The notes under the pieces are model-generated. The model saw nothing but the letters and a program-made list of their open reading frames with translations. It did no database searches and was not told the origin of the DNA. From positions 1,612,001-1,676,000 of the forward strand of contig NC_017278.1 in the NCBI RefSeq assembly GCF_000236585.1: a DNA stretch of 64,000 bases, read 5' to 3'. Positions 44,011 through 52,652 of the stretch are shown here, in pieces (within the stretch, counting starts at the first letter, position 1; every line of letters starts with the position of its first letter). A program made the position numbers and the translations under genes. Source of the stretch: Thermus sp. CCB_US3_UF1 (GTDB lineage: Bacteria; Deinococcota; Deinococci; Deinococcales; Thermaceae).

Positions 44011-45330
44011 CTCCCGGGCCCCGGGAAGGGGGGGACGGAGGGCGGAAAGCCAGGCGGCAAAGGCCCCCAGGCCCCGCCGGTACATGGCCTCTCGCTTCTC
44101 CTTCTTGCCCATGCGGCCCTCGAGGGGAGGGACCAGGCCCCAGTTGGCGTACATGGGCTGGAAACCCTCGGGGTTGGCCGTGGCCAGGTAGCGCACCAGC
44201 CCCCCCAGCATGCTCTCCTCCGGCGGGGCCACCGGGGAAAGGCCCAGGGCCCGCCGGGCGGCGTTGAGCCCGGCCAAAAAGCCGGTGGCGGCGCTTTCCA
44301 AATAGCCCTCCACCCCCGCCAGCACCCCGGCGGCGAAAAGCCCTTCCTGGGCCCGGAACTCCAGGGTCTCCCAAAGCAGCCTGGGCGCGTTCAGGTAGGT
44401 GTTGCGGTGCATCACCCCGTAGCGGACGATCTCCGCCCCTTCCAGCCCCGGGATCATCTGGATGAGGCGCTTCTGCTCCGGCCACTTGAGCCCGGTCTGG
44501 AAGCCCACCAGGCTCCACATCCGCCCCGCCTTGTCCTCCTGCCTCAGCTGGACCACGGCAAAAGGCTCCCGGCCCGTGCGGGGGTCTTTGAGGCCCACGG
44601 GCTTCATGGGGCCAAAGAGAAGGGTCTGGTACCCCCGCCGGGCCAGCTCCTCCACGGGCACGCAGGCCTCAAAGAACTCCAGCTTCTCCCAGTCATGGCC
44701 GAGGTGCTTTTCCGCCTGCAAAAGGGCCTGGTAGAAACGGCGGTACTCCTCCTCCGTCAGGGGGCAGTTGAGGTAGTCCGCGCTCTGGCCATAGCGGCCT
44801 GCGCGGAAGCACTTGCTCAGGTCAATGCTCTCGTAGAGGACGATGGGGCTTGCGGCGTCGTAGTAGGCCAGGAAGTGGTCGCCGAAACGGCGCCGCAAGG
44901 CCTCGGCCAGGGGCTCGGAGGTGAGGGGGCCCGTGGCCAAGACGGTGAGGCCCTCCGGAACCTCCGCCACCTCCTCCCGCACCACCTCCACCAGGGGGTG
45001 CTGGCCGAGCCTTTCCGTGATGAGGTGGCTGAAGGCCTCCCGGTCCACGGCCAAAGCCCCCCCAGCCGGAACCCGGGCCTCTTCCGCCGCCTCCATGACC
45101 AGGCTGCCCAGGAGGCGCATCTCCGCCTGGAGAAGCCCCTTGGCGTTGGCAGGACCCTCCCCGCCCAAGGAGTTGGAGCAGACGATCTCGGCAAACCCCC
45201 CCGTGCTGTGGGCAGGGGTCATGCGCAGGGGGCGCATCTCGTAGAGGCGCACGGGAATCCCTAGGCGCACCAGGGTCCAGGCGGCCTCGCTCCCCGCCAG
45301 GCCTGCCCCCACCACGTTCACCCGTTCCAT
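43987..45330 (-). CDS. trmFO: Methylenetetrahydrofolate-tRNA-(uracil-5-)-methyltransferase TrmFO
   Basis: Folate- and FAD-dependent enzyme that makes m5U54 in the T-loop of tRNA. Seen: 447 residues. FAD motif [21 protein letters not shown] is at the start, and [28 protein letters not shown] carries the first catalytic Cys near 53. [15 protein letters not shown] has the second near 225, and [26 protein letters not shown] binds FAD near the end. These are the TrmFO hallmarks, and the length is close to the T. thermophilus enzyme. TAAGCT (45343-45338) lies seven bases before the ATG. It is divergent from hisF. The 3' end overlaps murE by 24 bp. Firm. Confidence 0.96.
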   Translation of the reverse strand: MERVNVVGAGLAGSEAAWTLVRLGIPVRLYEMRPLRMTPAHSTGGFAEIVCSNSLGGEGPANAKGLLQAEMRLLGSLVMEAAEEARVPAGGALAVDREAFSHLITERLGQHPLVEVVREEVAEVPEGLTVLATGPLTSEPLAEALRRRFGDHFLAYYDAASPIVLYESIDLSKCFRAGRYGQSADYLNCPLTEEEYRRFYQALLQAEKHLGHDWEKLEFFEACVPVEELARRGYQTLLFGPMKPVGLKDPRTGREPFAVVQLRQEDKAGRMWSLVGFQTGLKWPEQKRLIQMIPGLEGAEIVRYGVMHRNTYLNAPRLLWETLEFRAQEGLFAAGVLAGVEGYLESAATGFLAGLNAARRALGLSPVAPPEESMLGGLVRYLATANPEGFQPMYANWGLVPPLEGRMGKKEKREAMYRRGLGAFAAWLSALRPPLPGARELAEAQGG

Positions 45331-45337
45331 CCTTTAG

Positions 45338-45378
45338 AGCTTACCACCCCGGAGGCAAAGGCAAAAGTGGCCTATAAT
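45338..45378. promoter_or_regulatory. Divergent promoter region of trmFO and hisF
   Basis: Leftward TAAGCT (45343-45338) is seven bases from the trmFO ATG. Rightward TATAAT (45373-45378) is a perfect -10; it would give hisF a leader of about 24 bases containing a small GGCGG/CCGCC hairpin (45388-45402) and no ribosome site. No clear -35 for either. Confidence 0.5.
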
Positions 45379-45408
45379 GGCCCCCAAGGCGGCAGGTCCG
45401 CCCCCAGT

Positions 45409-46167
45409 ATGAGCCTGGCCAAGCGCATCATCCCCTGCCTGGATGTCCACGCAGGCCGCGTGGTCAAGGGGGTAAACTTCGTGAACCTGAAGGATGCCGG
45501 CGACCCGGTGGAGGCGGCGGAAGCCTACAACGAGGCCGGGGCCGACGAGCTGGTCTTCCTGGACATCTCCGCCACCCACGAGGAACGGGCCATCCTCCTG
45601 GAGGTGGTGGCCCAGGTGGCCGAGCGGGTCTTCATCCCCCTCACCGTGGGCGGGGGGGTGCGCTCCCTGGAGGATGCCCGCAGCCTCCTCCTGGCCGGCG
45701 CGGACAAGGTGAGCGTGAACTCGGCGGCGGTGAAGCGGCCCGACCTCCTAAGGGAGCTCGCCGACCACTTCGGGGCCCAGGCGGTGGTCCTGGCCATCGA
45801 CGCCCGCTGGCGGGGGGAGTTCCCCGAGGTGGTGATCGCCGGGGGCAGGGTGCCCACCGGCCTCCACGCGGTGGAGTGGGCGGTAAGGGGGGGGGAGCTG
45901 GGGGCCGGGGAGATCCTCCTCACCAGCATGGACCGGGACGGGACCAAGGAGGGGTACGACCTCAGGCTCACCCGCCTGGTGGCCGAGGCGGTGAACGTCC
46001 CGGTGATCGCCAGCGGGGGGGCAGGACGCGAGGAGCATTTCCTAGAAGTTTTCCAAGTTGGTGCGGAAGCGGCCCTGGCCGCCAGCGTCTTCCACTTCGG
46101 GGAGATCCCCATCCCCAGGCTCAAGGCCTTCCTGGCCCAACAGGGCCTCCCCGTGCGGCTAGACTAG
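45409..46167 (+). CDS. hisF: Imidazole glycerol phosphate synthase subunit HisF
   Basis: Cyclase half of the HisF/HisH complex; it makes imidazole glycerol phosphate and AICAR from PRFAR with ammonia from HisH. Seen: 252 residues, a full TIM barrel. Catalytic Asp11 is in [21 protein letters not shown] and catalytic Asp in [13 protein letters not shown] near 128-140. Phosphate-binding [11 protein letters not shown] and [13 protein letters not shown] complete it. I chose ATG 45409 because it gives the exact family start and matches the T. thermophilus HisF. hisIE follows 5 bp later. hisH and the other his genes are not in the window. Confidence 0.97.
   Translation: MSLAKRIIPCLDVHAGRVVKGVNFVNLKDAGDPVEAAEAYNEAGADELVFLDISATHEERAILLEVVAQVAERVFIPLTVGGGVRSLEDARSLLLAGADKVSVNSAAVKRPDLLRELADHFGAQAVVLAIDARWRGEFPEVVIAGGRVPTGLHAVEWAVRGGELGAGEILLTSMDRDGTKEGYDLRLTRLVAEAVNVPVIASGGAGREEHFLEVFQVGAEAALAASVFHFGEIPIPRLKAFLAQQGLPVRLD
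46160..46165 (+). promoter_or_regulatory. -10-like box before hisIE, overlapping the end of hisF
   Basis: TAGACT spans the last two hisF codons up to the first base of its stop and ends seven bases before the hisIE ATG at 46173. No Shine-Dalgarno sequence is present. The same TAGACT word precedes nrdJ (47797-47802). Confidence 0.4.
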
Positions 46168-46172
46168 AGGGC

Positions 46173-46796
46173 ATGGACCTGAGCGGGGTGCGCTTTGACC
46201 CAGAAGGCCTGGTGCCGGTGGTGGTCCAGGACGCCAGGACCGGGGAGGTCCTCACCCTGGCCTACGCCAACCGGGAGGCCCTGGAGGAAACCCTAAGGAC
46301 GGGGCAGAGCACCTTTTATAGCCGGAGCCGGGGCAGGCTTTGGCGCAAGGGGGAAACCTCGGGGAACACCCAGGAGGTGGTGGAGGTCCTCCTGGACTGC
46401 GACGGGGATGCGGTGGTCTACCGGGTGGTCCCCCGAGGCCCCGCCTGCCACACGGGGGAGCGCACCTGCTTCCACCACCCCCTCCTCCCCGGTAGGCCGA
46501 ACCTGGGCTTGGTCCTGGGGCAGGTCTACGCCACCATTCAGGAACGCCTCCGGACCCTCCCCGAGGGGAGTTACGTGGCCAAGCTCCACCAGGGCGGTCT
46601 GGACCGCATCCTGAAAAAGATCGGGGAGGAGGCGGGGGAAGTGATCATCGCCGCCAAAAACGGCAACCCGGAGGAGGTGCGCTGGGAGGTGGCCGACCTC
46701 CTCTTCCACCTCCTTCTGGTCCTGGCGGAGCTGGGCCTTTCCCCGGAGGATCTGGCGGAAACCCTCTGGGCGCGGCACCAGCCCCCAAGGCCTTGA
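46173..46796 (+). CDS. hisIE: Bifunctional phosphoribosyl-AMP cyclohydrolase / phosphoribosyl-ATP pyrophosphatase HisIE
   Basis: Catalyses histidine steps 2 and 3. Seen: 207 residues. The HisI domain (about 1-110) has [48 protein letters not shown] with the metal-site Asp-Cys-Asp-x-Asp, and [13 protein letters not shown] with the zinc Cys. The HisE domain (about 115-205) has the four-helix pattern [30 protein letters not shown] and [23 protein letters not shown]. It directly follows hisF, so the two are cotranscribed, but a TAGACT box could give an extra leaderless start. Firm. Confidence 0.97.
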   Translation: MDLSGVRFDPEGLVPVVVQDARTGEVLTLAYANREALEETLRTGQSTFYSRSRGRLWRKGETSGNTQEVVEVLLDCDGDAVVYRVVPRGPACHTGERTCFHHPLLPGRPNLGLVLGQVYATIQERLRTLPEGSYVAKLHQGGLDRILKKIGEEAGEVIIAAKNGNPEEVRWEVADLLFHLLLVLAELGLSPEDLAETLWARHQPPRP

Positions 46797-46818
46797 GGGG
46801 CTCGGCCCGGCCACCCCT

Positions 46819-46824
46819 TATGAT
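46819..46824 (+). promoter_or_regulatory. -10 box of glpX, leaderless arrangement
   Basis: TATGAT ends six bases before the glpX ATG at 46831 with no ribosome site between. Same box as lon and argS, with shorter spacing. Confidence 0.55.
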
Positions 46825-46830
46825 GGAACC

Positions 46831-47799
46831 ATGGAAATCGAGCGCCGTCTCGTGCTGGAGGTGGTCCGGGTCACGGAAAGGGCAGCCCTGGCGGCCAGCC
46901 GCTACGCCGGCAAGGGGGACAAGGAGGCCGTGGACGAGGCCGGCACCGAGGCCATGCGCCAGGTGCTCAACGAGCTACCCATCCGGGGCACGGTGGTGAT
47001 CGGCGAGGGGGAGATGGACGAGGCCCCCATGCTCTACATCGGGGAGGTCCTGGGCCAAGGCGGGGTGGAGGTGGACATCGCCGTGGACCCGGTGGAGGGC
47101 ACCACCACCGCGGCCAAGGGCCTGCCCAACGCCGTAACCGTGATCGCCATCAGCGAGAAGGGGGGGCTTTTCCACGCTCCCGACATGTACATGGAAAAGC
47201 TCATCGTCCCTCCCCCCGCCGCGGGCCTGGTGGACCTCACCTGGCCCGTCTCCGCCAACCTCAAGGCCCTGGCCTTGGCCCTGCAGCGGGCGGTGGAGGA
47301 CCTGGTGGTGGTGGTCCTGGACCGCCCCCGGCACGAGCGGCTCATCCGCGAGATCCGGGAGGCGGGGGCCCGGGTCAAGCTCATCTCCGACGGGGACGTC
47401 ATCGCCGCCCTGGCCGCCGCCATCCGGGGCACGGGGGTGCACGCGGTCATGGGCATCGGCGGGGCCCCGGAAGGGGTGTTGGCCGCAGCCGCCCTCAAGT
47501 GCCTGGGCGGGGAGATCCAGGCCCGCTTCGCCCCGCAAAACGAGGAGGAGCGGGCCCGGCTTAGGGCCATGGGCGGGGATGAGAACCGGGTGTACCGCAC
47601 CGAGGACCTGGCCCCTGGGCGGGAGATCGTCTTCGCCGCCACCGGCATCACCGACGGGGATATCCTCCAGGGGGTGCGCTTCTTCGGCGGGGGGGCCAGG
47701 ACCCATTCCATCGTCATGGGCCACGCCACCCGGATTGTGCGCTTTATAGACTCTATCCATCTTTTTGAAACGGGCGCCCGGGTGACCATCCGGGTATAG
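46831..47799 (+). CDS. glpX: Fructose-1,6-bisphosphatase, class II (GlpX)
   Basis: Dephosphorylates fructose-1,6-bisphosphate in gluconeogenesis. Seen: 322 residues. Lithium-sensitive phosphatase fold: [17 protein letters not shown] near 58-74 holds the metal-binding Glu and Asp, and [16 protein letters not shown] near 84-99 holds the Asp-Pro-x-Glu-Gly-Thr-Thr motif. [13 protein letters not shown] lies near 190, [23 protein letters not shown] around 213-235, and [18 protein letters not shown] near 270 are GlpX-typical. No fructose-bisphosphatase I features. Its stop TAG begins the TAGACT box of nrdJ. Firm. Confidence 0.96.
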   Translation: MEIERRLVLEVVRVTERAALAASRYAGKGDKEAVDEAGTEAMRQVLNELPIRGTVVIGEGEMDEAPMLYIGEVLGQGGVEVDIAVDPVEGTTTAAKGLPNAVTVIAISEKGGLFHAPDMYMEKLIVPPPAAGLVDLTWPVSANLKALALALQRAVEDLVVVVLDRPRHERLIREIREAGARVKLISDGDVIAALAAAIRGTGVHAVMGIGGAPEGVLAAAALKCLGGEIQARFAPQNEEERARLRAMGGDENRVYRTEDLAPGREIVFAATGITDGDILQGVRFFGGGARTHSIVMGHATRIVRFIDSIHLFETGARVTIRV

Positions 47800-47802
47800 A
47801 CT
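47797..47802 (+). promoter_or_regulatory. -10-like box before nrdJ, starting with the glpX stop codon
   Basis: TAGACT begins with the glpX TAG stop and ends six bases before GTG 47809 of nrdJ. No Shine-Dalgarno sequence. Confidence 0.42.
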
Positions 47803-47808
47803 GGGGGC

Positions 47809-49572
47809 GTGCCCCGGCGCGCCTATGCCGAGGAGGAGGCCAACCGGCTGGCCCTGGACTTCTTCGGGGGAGACGCCCTAAGGGCCAGCGTCTTCCTGCG
47901 GCGCTACGCCCTAAGGGACCGGGAAGGGCGGCTTTTGGAGCCCACCCCGGAGGCCATGTGGCGCCGGTTGGCCCACCATGCGGCCCGGATGGACCGGGGG
48001 GCGGAGGGGAAGTACCTCTGGCTCTTCTCCGGGTTCCGCTTCGTCCCCGGGGGCAGGATCCTCTTTGGCCTCGGCCACTGGCGCCGGAGCACCCTCTTCA
48101 ACTGCTACTTCATCCCCATCCGCGAGGACTCCGTAAGGGGGATCACCCGCTTCCTGGACGAGGCCGCCCGCACCTTCGCCTACGGGGGCGGGGTGGGCAC
48201 CAACGCCGACGTCCTAAGGCCCCAGGGGGCCAAGGTGAGGAACGCGGGGGTGGAGAGCTCGGGGGCGGTAAGCTTCATGGAGCTTTTCTCCACCCTGGCC
48301 GGGGTCATGGGGGCCAGCGGGGGCCGGCGGGGGGCCCTCATGCTCACCTTCTCCGACACCCATCCTGAGCTCCTCGCCTTCATCCGGGCCAAAACCGACC
48401 CCGAGCGGCGGCGGGTGCGCCACGCCAACCTCTCCTTGCGGGCAAGCGACGCCTTCTTGGAAGCCGCCCAGGCCGACGAGCCCTGGACCCTATCCTTCAC
48501 CACCCCCAGGGAGGAGATCCGCCGCACCCTGCGGGCCAAGGAGGTCTGGGAGGCCCTGGTGGAGGCGGCCTGGGCCAGCGCCGAGCCCGGCCTGCTCTTC
48601 TGGGACCGGGTGCGGACCTGGACCACGGCCCAGTACGGGGGCCTCGAGGTCCAGGGGGTGAACGTCTGCGGCGAGGTGCCCATGGAGCCCTACGGGGCCT
48701 GCAACCTGGGGAGCCTCAACCTGGCGGCCTTTGTGGAGGCCCCCTTTACGCCCCAGGCCCGGCTGGACGTGGGGGCCCTGGAGGAGGCCACCTTCTGGGC
48801 TGTGCGCTTCCTGGATGGGGTGGTGGACCTGGGACGGAACCGCCACCCCCTAAGGGCCCAGCGGGAAGCCTCCTTGCGGAGCCGGCGCATCGGCCTTGGG
48901 GTCATGGGCCTGGCCGACATGCTGGCCATGCTGGGCCTCCCCTACGGGAGCGAGGAGGCCAACCGCTTCGCCGAGGAGGTCCTCTGCCGCATCAAGGAAA
49001 CCGCCTACCGGGCCAGCGCCCAGCTGGCCCGGGAACGGGGCCCCTTCCCCGCCTTTCAAGCCCAGGAGCACCGGAAAAGCCCCTTCATCCAAAGCCTGCC
49101 GGAAGACCTGCAAAGGGAGGTGGAAAAGGGCCTTAGAAACGCCGCCCTTCTCTCCATCGCCCCCACCGGCTCCATCTCCATCCTGGCCGGGGTCACGGGG
49201 GGGATTGAGCCCATCTTCGCCCTCACCTACCTGCGCCACGCCGGGGGGGAGGTGTTCCTGGCGGAACACCCCCTCCTCAAGCGCTACCGGGAGGCCACGG
49301 GGGGTGGCCTACCCAACTGGCCCACCGCCCACAGCGTGGACCCCTTTGGGCGGGTACGCCTGCAGGCGGCCTTGCAACGCCACGTGGACCAGAGCATCTC
49401 CTCCACGGTGAACCTGCCCCAGGACACCCCCAAGGAGGTGGTGGAAGCCCTTTTCCTCACCGCCTGGAAGGAGGGGTGCAAGGGGATCACGGTCTTCCGC
49501 GAGGGAAGCCGGGAGGAGGTCATGGAACCCCTGCCCCCGGTGGGGGTCTGCACCTTTTGCCAGACGGCATGA
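47809..49572 (+). CDS. nrdJ: Adenosylcobalamin-dependent ribonucleotide reductase, class II
   Basis: Reduces ribonucleotides to deoxyribonucleotides with coenzyme B12 and no need for oxygen. Seen: 587 residues, shorter than many NrdJ (700 and more). The first active Cys is in STLFNCYFIPI near 102. GGGVGTNADVLRPQGA contains conserved substrate contacts. The N-x-C-x-E motif is in GVNVCGEVPMEPYGACNLGSLNL near 285-305, with Cys, Glu and the second redox Cys (GACNLG). SIAPTGSISILAGVTGGIEPIF follows. The C-terminal CxxC (GVCTFCQTA) accepts electrons from thioredoxin. There is no allosteric ATP-cone at the N-terminus, so overall activity control may be absent. GTG start; ATGA overlap with the DUF58 gene. 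Confidence 0.95.
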   Translation: MPRRAYAEEEANRLALDFFGGDALRASVFLRRYALRDREGRLLEPTPEAMWRRLAHHAARMDRGAEGKYLWLFSGFRFVPGGRILFGLGHWRRSTLFNCYFIPIREDSVRGITRFLDEAARTFAYGGGVGTNADVLRPQGAKVRNAGVESSGAVSFMELFSTLAGVMGASGGRRGALMLTFSDTHPELLAFIRAKTDPERRRVRHANLSLRASDAFLEAAQADEPWTLSFTTPREEIRRTLRAKEVWEALVEAAWASAEPGLLFWDRVRTWTTAQYGGLEVQGVNVCGEVPMEPYGACNLGSLNLAAFVEAPFTPQARLDVGALEEATFWAVRFLDGVVDLGRNRHPLRAQREASLRSRRIGLGVMGLADMLAMLGLPYGSEEANRFAEEVLCRIKETAYRASAQLARERGPFPAFQAQEHRKSPFIQSLPEDLQREVEKGLRNAALLSIAPTGSISILAGVTGGIEPIFALTYLRHAGGEVFLAEHPLLKRYREATGGGLPNWPTAHSVDPFGRVRLQAALQRHVDQSISSTVNLPQDTPKEVVEALFLTAWKEGCKGITVFREGSREEVMEPLPPVGVCTFCQTA

Positions 49573-50243
49573 TCCGCTACCGCCTGGCCACCAAGCCCTA
49601 CCTCCCCTACCCTGGGGAGCGCCTGGCCCGAAGGAAGGGCCTGGGGGGAGAGTTTTACGAGCTCCGCCCCTACGCCCCGGGGGACGAGGTGCGTCGGGTC
49701 CACTGGCGGGCCTACGCCAAGACGGGCCGCCTCTATACCCGGGTGGAGACCGCCCCGGAGCGAAGCCGCTTCCGCCTCTTCCTGGACGATAGCGAGAGCA
49801 TGGGCCTCCACGGCAAGGGGGCCTATGCGGCGGAGGTGGCGGACCTCCTCCTCCGCATCGCCCGCCAGGAGGACCCCCTGGCCCGGCTGGGGCGGGGCCG
49901 GCCCGGGAGGATCCCCCCCGGGCGGGGCGTCCTGGTCCTCCTCACGGACGGCCTGGACCCCCTGCCCTGGCCCCAGGTCCTGCCCCGGCGGGTGGTGCTG
50001 GTGCAGATCCTCTCCCCCTGGGAGCTAAGCCCTCCCCGGGAGGCGGCCCTCCTGAGGGATGTGGAAACCGGGGAAAGCCTCCCCGTGGGCCCAGAGGAGG
50101 TAGGGGCCTACCAGGAGGCCCTGGCGGAGCACCTCAAGGCCCTCCGCCTCCTGGCCCTCCTCCGGGGGCGGTACGCCCTCCTCCGGGTGGGGGAACCCCC
50201 CCTGCCCGCCCTCCTGCGGCAGGGGGTGTTGGAGCCCCTTTAG
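49569..50243 (+). CDS. DUF58 domain protein
   Basis: Function unknown. Seen: 224 residues. The DUF58 signature is RKGLGGEFYELRPYAPGDEVRRVHWRAYAKTGRLYTR near 18-55, where the conserved R-P-Y-x-x-G-D-x-x-R-x-x-H-W core is intact. A vWA-like domain follows (FRLFLDDSESMGLHGKG with a DxSxS-like pattern, then GRGVLVLLTDGLDPLP). DUF58 proteins usually sit beside a MoxR AAA+ ATPase and a BatA-type vWA membrane protein. No moxR is here, and the closest BatA-like gene is 45 kb away at 2848. The start overlaps nrdJ (ATGA), which is an unusual neighbour. No N-terminal membrane segments, unlike many DUF58. Stop overlaps the AOR stop (TTAG). Confidence 0.85.
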   Translation: MIRYRLATKPYLPYPGERLARRKGLGGEFYELRPYAPGDEVRRVHWRAYAKTGRLYTRVETAPERSRFRLFLDDSESMGLHGKGAYAAEVADLLLRIARQEDPLARLGRGRPGRIPPGRGVLVLLTDGLDPLPWPQVLPRRVVLVQILSPWELSPPREAALLRDVETGESLPVGPEEVGAYQEALAEHLKALRLLALLRGRYALLRVGEPPLPALLRQGVLEPL

Positions 50244-52087
50244 CCCTCGAGGCCCAGGGCCCTAAGCCGCTCCGCCGCCACCTTACCCCCCTCCCAGCCG
50301 GCCAGGCGCCAGTAGGTCCGCACCGCCTCCTGGAAGGCCGAAGGGTCCAGGCGGGCCTCCGGGTTCCCCCGGCGGAAGGGCTGGAAAAAGCGCCCGGGGA
50401 GCCGGTCCTCCTCGGGAGGGATTCCCTCCCGCAGGTTGAAAAGCCGGGCAAGCTGCAGGGTCCTCTCCCCCACCTGGAGCATCTCCTCCGGGGTAAGCCG
50501 CCAGCCGGTGGCGGCGTAGACCGCCTCCTGCCACTCCTCCGGGGTCCAGGGGACGAAATCGCACATCACCAGGCTGTTCACGAAGCCCCGCTCCCGGGTC
50601 TTGGTCCAGAGCATGCGCACCTTGTCCTCGGAAAGGTCCTCTATGGGCAGGGGCTGAAAGTCCTCCCCGTAGAAGCGGAGCTCCTTCAACCCCTTCCCCT
50701 CCTTGGCGAAGGCGGTGTCGTGGAGGTTGTGGTTGTGGTCCGCCCCCGTGGGGCTCACCGCATACCCCACCCCCAGGGCCCGCTTGAAGCGGGGATCGTG
50801 CATGGGCACCTCCTGCCCCTTCACGTGCATGGCCAGCTCGGGGTGGCCCAAGACCTCGGCCAGGCGCCTGGCCCCTTGGGCCAGGAGTTCCCCAAGCCGC
50901 CCCTCCCGGCGGGCCAGCTTCTCTATGGCGGCGATGAGGGCATCGGCGTGGCCAAAGCGCAGGCCCAGGCCCTCATCGTCCAAATAGCCCCGCTCCACCG
51001 CCTCCATGGCCGTAGCCACCGTGACCCCCACGCCGATCACGTCCAGGCCGTACTGGTTGCAGAGGGTGTTGGCCTTGGTCACGGCGTAGGGGTCGGTCAC
51101 GCCGCAGGTGGAGCCCAAAGCCCCTAGGCCCTCGTACTCCGGCCCCCCGTACTCCGGGCGCACGTCGTACTTGCCCGTCCCCTCAATGCGCACCACCTGC
51201 TTGCAGCGGATGGCGCAGGCGTAGCAGGTGTCCCGGCCAATGCGGATGCCCAGGGCGTCTAGGCTGGTGCCGTCCAGGGCTTCGGCCCCTTCCAGGAAGC
51301 CATCCTGGAAGTTGTGGCTGGGTAGAACGCCGCGCAGGTTGAAGGGCTTCACCGTGCCCACGGTGCCCATGGTGACCATCCCCGCCGCCCGCTCCATCCG
51401 CTCCTTGGCCATGCGCCGGGCCAGCTCCTTGAGGAGGCCGGGGTCGTGGTAGGCGGGCAGGGTTTCCTTGCGGGCCCGGGCGGAGACGGCCTTGAGCCTC
51501 TTGGCTCCCATCACCGCCCCCAACCCCCCCCGGCCAGCGAAGTGGGCCAGGTCGTGGATCACGTTGGCGGTGAGGACGCGGTTCTCCCCGGCGATCCCGA
51601 TCTGGGCCACCCGGGTATTGGCCCCGTGGGCCTCCTTGAGGAGGGCCTCCACCTCGAGGGGGTCCTTGCCCCAGAGGTGGGGGGCGGGGTGCAGGGCCAC
51701 CTCCCCCCCCTCCACGTGGAGGTAGACGGGCTCGGCCGCCTGCCCCAGGACCACCAGGGCATCCAGGCCGGCGTTCTTGAGCTCTGCCCCGAAGAAGCCC
51801 CCGCCCTCCGCGTCCCCATACCCGCCGGTGAGGGGGCTCTTGGCGGCCACGGTGTTCCGGCCGGAGCCCGAGATGGGGGTACCGGTGAGGACCCCAGGGG
51901 CAAAGACCAGGGCGTTCTCCGGGCCCAAGGGGTCGGCCCCCGGGGGCACGTGCCTAAGGAGAAGGTAGGCGCTTAGGGCCCTTCCCCCCAGAAACCTCCG
52001 CCAAAACGCCTCGCCAAAACCCTCATACCAGATGCGCCCCGTGGACAGGTCCACGAAGGCCACGCGGTCATGGTAGCCCTTAGGCAT
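50240..52087 (-). CDS. Aldehyde:ferredoxin oxidoreductase family protein (tungsten-type)
   Basis: Oxidises an aldehyde to the acid, passing electrons to ferredoxin through a tungsto-bispterin and a 4Fe-4S cluster. Seen: 615 residues. The N-terminal AOR domain opens with VAFVDLSTGRIWYEGFGEAFWRRFLGGRALSAYLL and contains PISGSGRNTVAAKSPLTGGYGDAEGGG. Cluster ligands CxxCxxxC lie in RDTCYACAIRCKQV near 286, with a fourth Cys in NSLVMCDFVPW near 507, as in Pyrococcus AOR. AVSPTGADHNHNLHDT and the C-terminal TPEEMLQVGERTLQLARLFNLREG are typical. TAGCAT (52099-52094) lies six bases before the ATG. No partner ferredoxin subunit or transporter is adjacent. Substrate and metal (W or Mo) unknown. Confidence 0.9.
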   Translation of the reverse strand: MPKGYHDRVAFVDLSTGRIWYEGFGEAFWRRFLGGRALSAYLLLRHVPPGADPLGPENALVFAPGVLTGTPISGSGRNTVAAKSPLTGGYGDAEGGGFFGAELKNAGLDALVVLGQAAEPVYLHVEGGEVALHPAPHLWGKDPLEVEALLKEAHGANTRVAQIGIAGENRVLTANVIHDLAHFAGRGGLGAVMGAKRLKAVSARARKETLPAYHDPGLLKELARRMAKERMERAAGMVTMGTVGTVKPFNLRGVLPSHNFQDGFLEGAEALDGTSLDALGIRIGRDTCYACAIRCKQVVRIEGTGKYDVRPEYGGPEYEGLGALGSTCGVTDPYAVTKANTLCNQYGLDVIGVGVTVATAMEAVERGYLDDEGLGLRFGHADALIAAIEKLARREGRLGELLAQGARRLAEVLGHPELAMHVKGQEVPMHDPRFKRALGVGYAVSPTGADHNHNLHDTAFAKEGKGLKELRFYGEDFQPLPIEDLSEDKVRMLWTKTRERGFVNSLVMCDFVPWTPEEWQEAVYAATGWRLTPEEMLQVGERTLQLARLFNLREGIPPEEDRLPGRFFQPFRRGNPEARLDPSAFQEAVRTYWRLAGWEGGKVAAERLRALGLEG

Positions 52088-52093
52088 AGCCCC

Positions 52094-52105
52094 ATGCTAT
52101 AAGAT
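52094..52105. promoter_or_regulatory. Abutting divergent -10 boxes (AOR / tsaB)
   Basis: TAGCAT read leftward (52099-52094) is six bases from the AOR ATG. TAAGAT read rightward (52100-52105) is seven bases from GTG 52113 of tsaB. The boxes touch without a gap. Both genes would be leaderless. Confidence 0.55.
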
Positions 52106-52112
52106 GCCCCCC

Positions 52113-52652
52113 GTGTGGACCCTCACCCTGGACACCGCCACCCCCTACCTGGCCCTGGGCCTCTTCCGCGGCGAGGAGGGCCTGGGGCGGGTGGTCCACC
52201 TGGGAAGGCGGCACGAGGAAGCCCTCTTTGACCTCCTGGAAGCCCTTTTGGCCGAGGTAGGGGCCAGGCGGGAGGAGATCGGCGCCCTGGTGCTGGGGGA
52301 AGGCCCCGGTTCCTACACCGGCCTGCGCATCGCCTTGGCGGCAGGGCTTGGAATCGCCCTGGCCCAAGGGGCCAGGGTCTACGGGGTGGGTTCCCTCCTC
52401 GCCGCCTGCTGGCCCTTCCTGGAGGAAGGGGGGCCGCCCCTTACCCCCCTCTTCACCGCCCGGAACGGCCTTTACTACGGGGCCACCTACGCCAAGCGGG
52501 AGGGGAAGCCCTTGGAGGTGAACCCCCCTAGGAAGCTACGGGCCGAGGAGCGGCCCAAGACGGGCCTCCTCCTGGACCCTCCCCCGGACCCCCGGGCCCT
52601 TTACGAGCTCCTCCCCTTCGCCCGGGAAGGGGTGGAGCCCCTCTACCTCTAG
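52113..52652 (+). CDS. tsaB: tRNA threonylcarbamoyladenosine biosynthesis protein TsaB
   Basis: Non-catalytic ASKHA partner that dimerises with TsaD and supports t6A synthesis. Seen: 179 residues. WTLTLDTATPYLALGLFRGEEGLG, then RHEEALFDLLEALLAEVGARREEIGALVLGEGPGSYTGLRIALAAGLG near 30-80 is the hallmark. The protein is shorter than the E. coli form (231) because the second lobe is reduced, as often seen in this phylum. I chose GTG 52113, because TAAGAT (52100-52105) lies seven bases upstream; ATG 52104 overlaps the box. The stop overlaps the FMN reductase stop inside CTAG. tsaD is at 1841. Confidence 0.93.
   Translation: MWTLTLDTATPYLALGLFRGEEGLGRVVHLGRRHEEALFDLLEALLAEVGARREEIGALVLGEGPGSYTGLRIALAAGLGIALAQGARVYGVGSLLAACWPFLEEGGPPLTPLFTARNGLYYGATYAKREGKPLEVNPPRKLRAEERPKTGLLLDPPPDPRALYELLPFAREGVEPLYL

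Noticed and set aside
45367-45408. Upstream GTG start for hisF giving 14 extra residues
   Set aside because: The extension overlaps the TATAAT box and HisF proteins begin at M-S-L-A-K-R.
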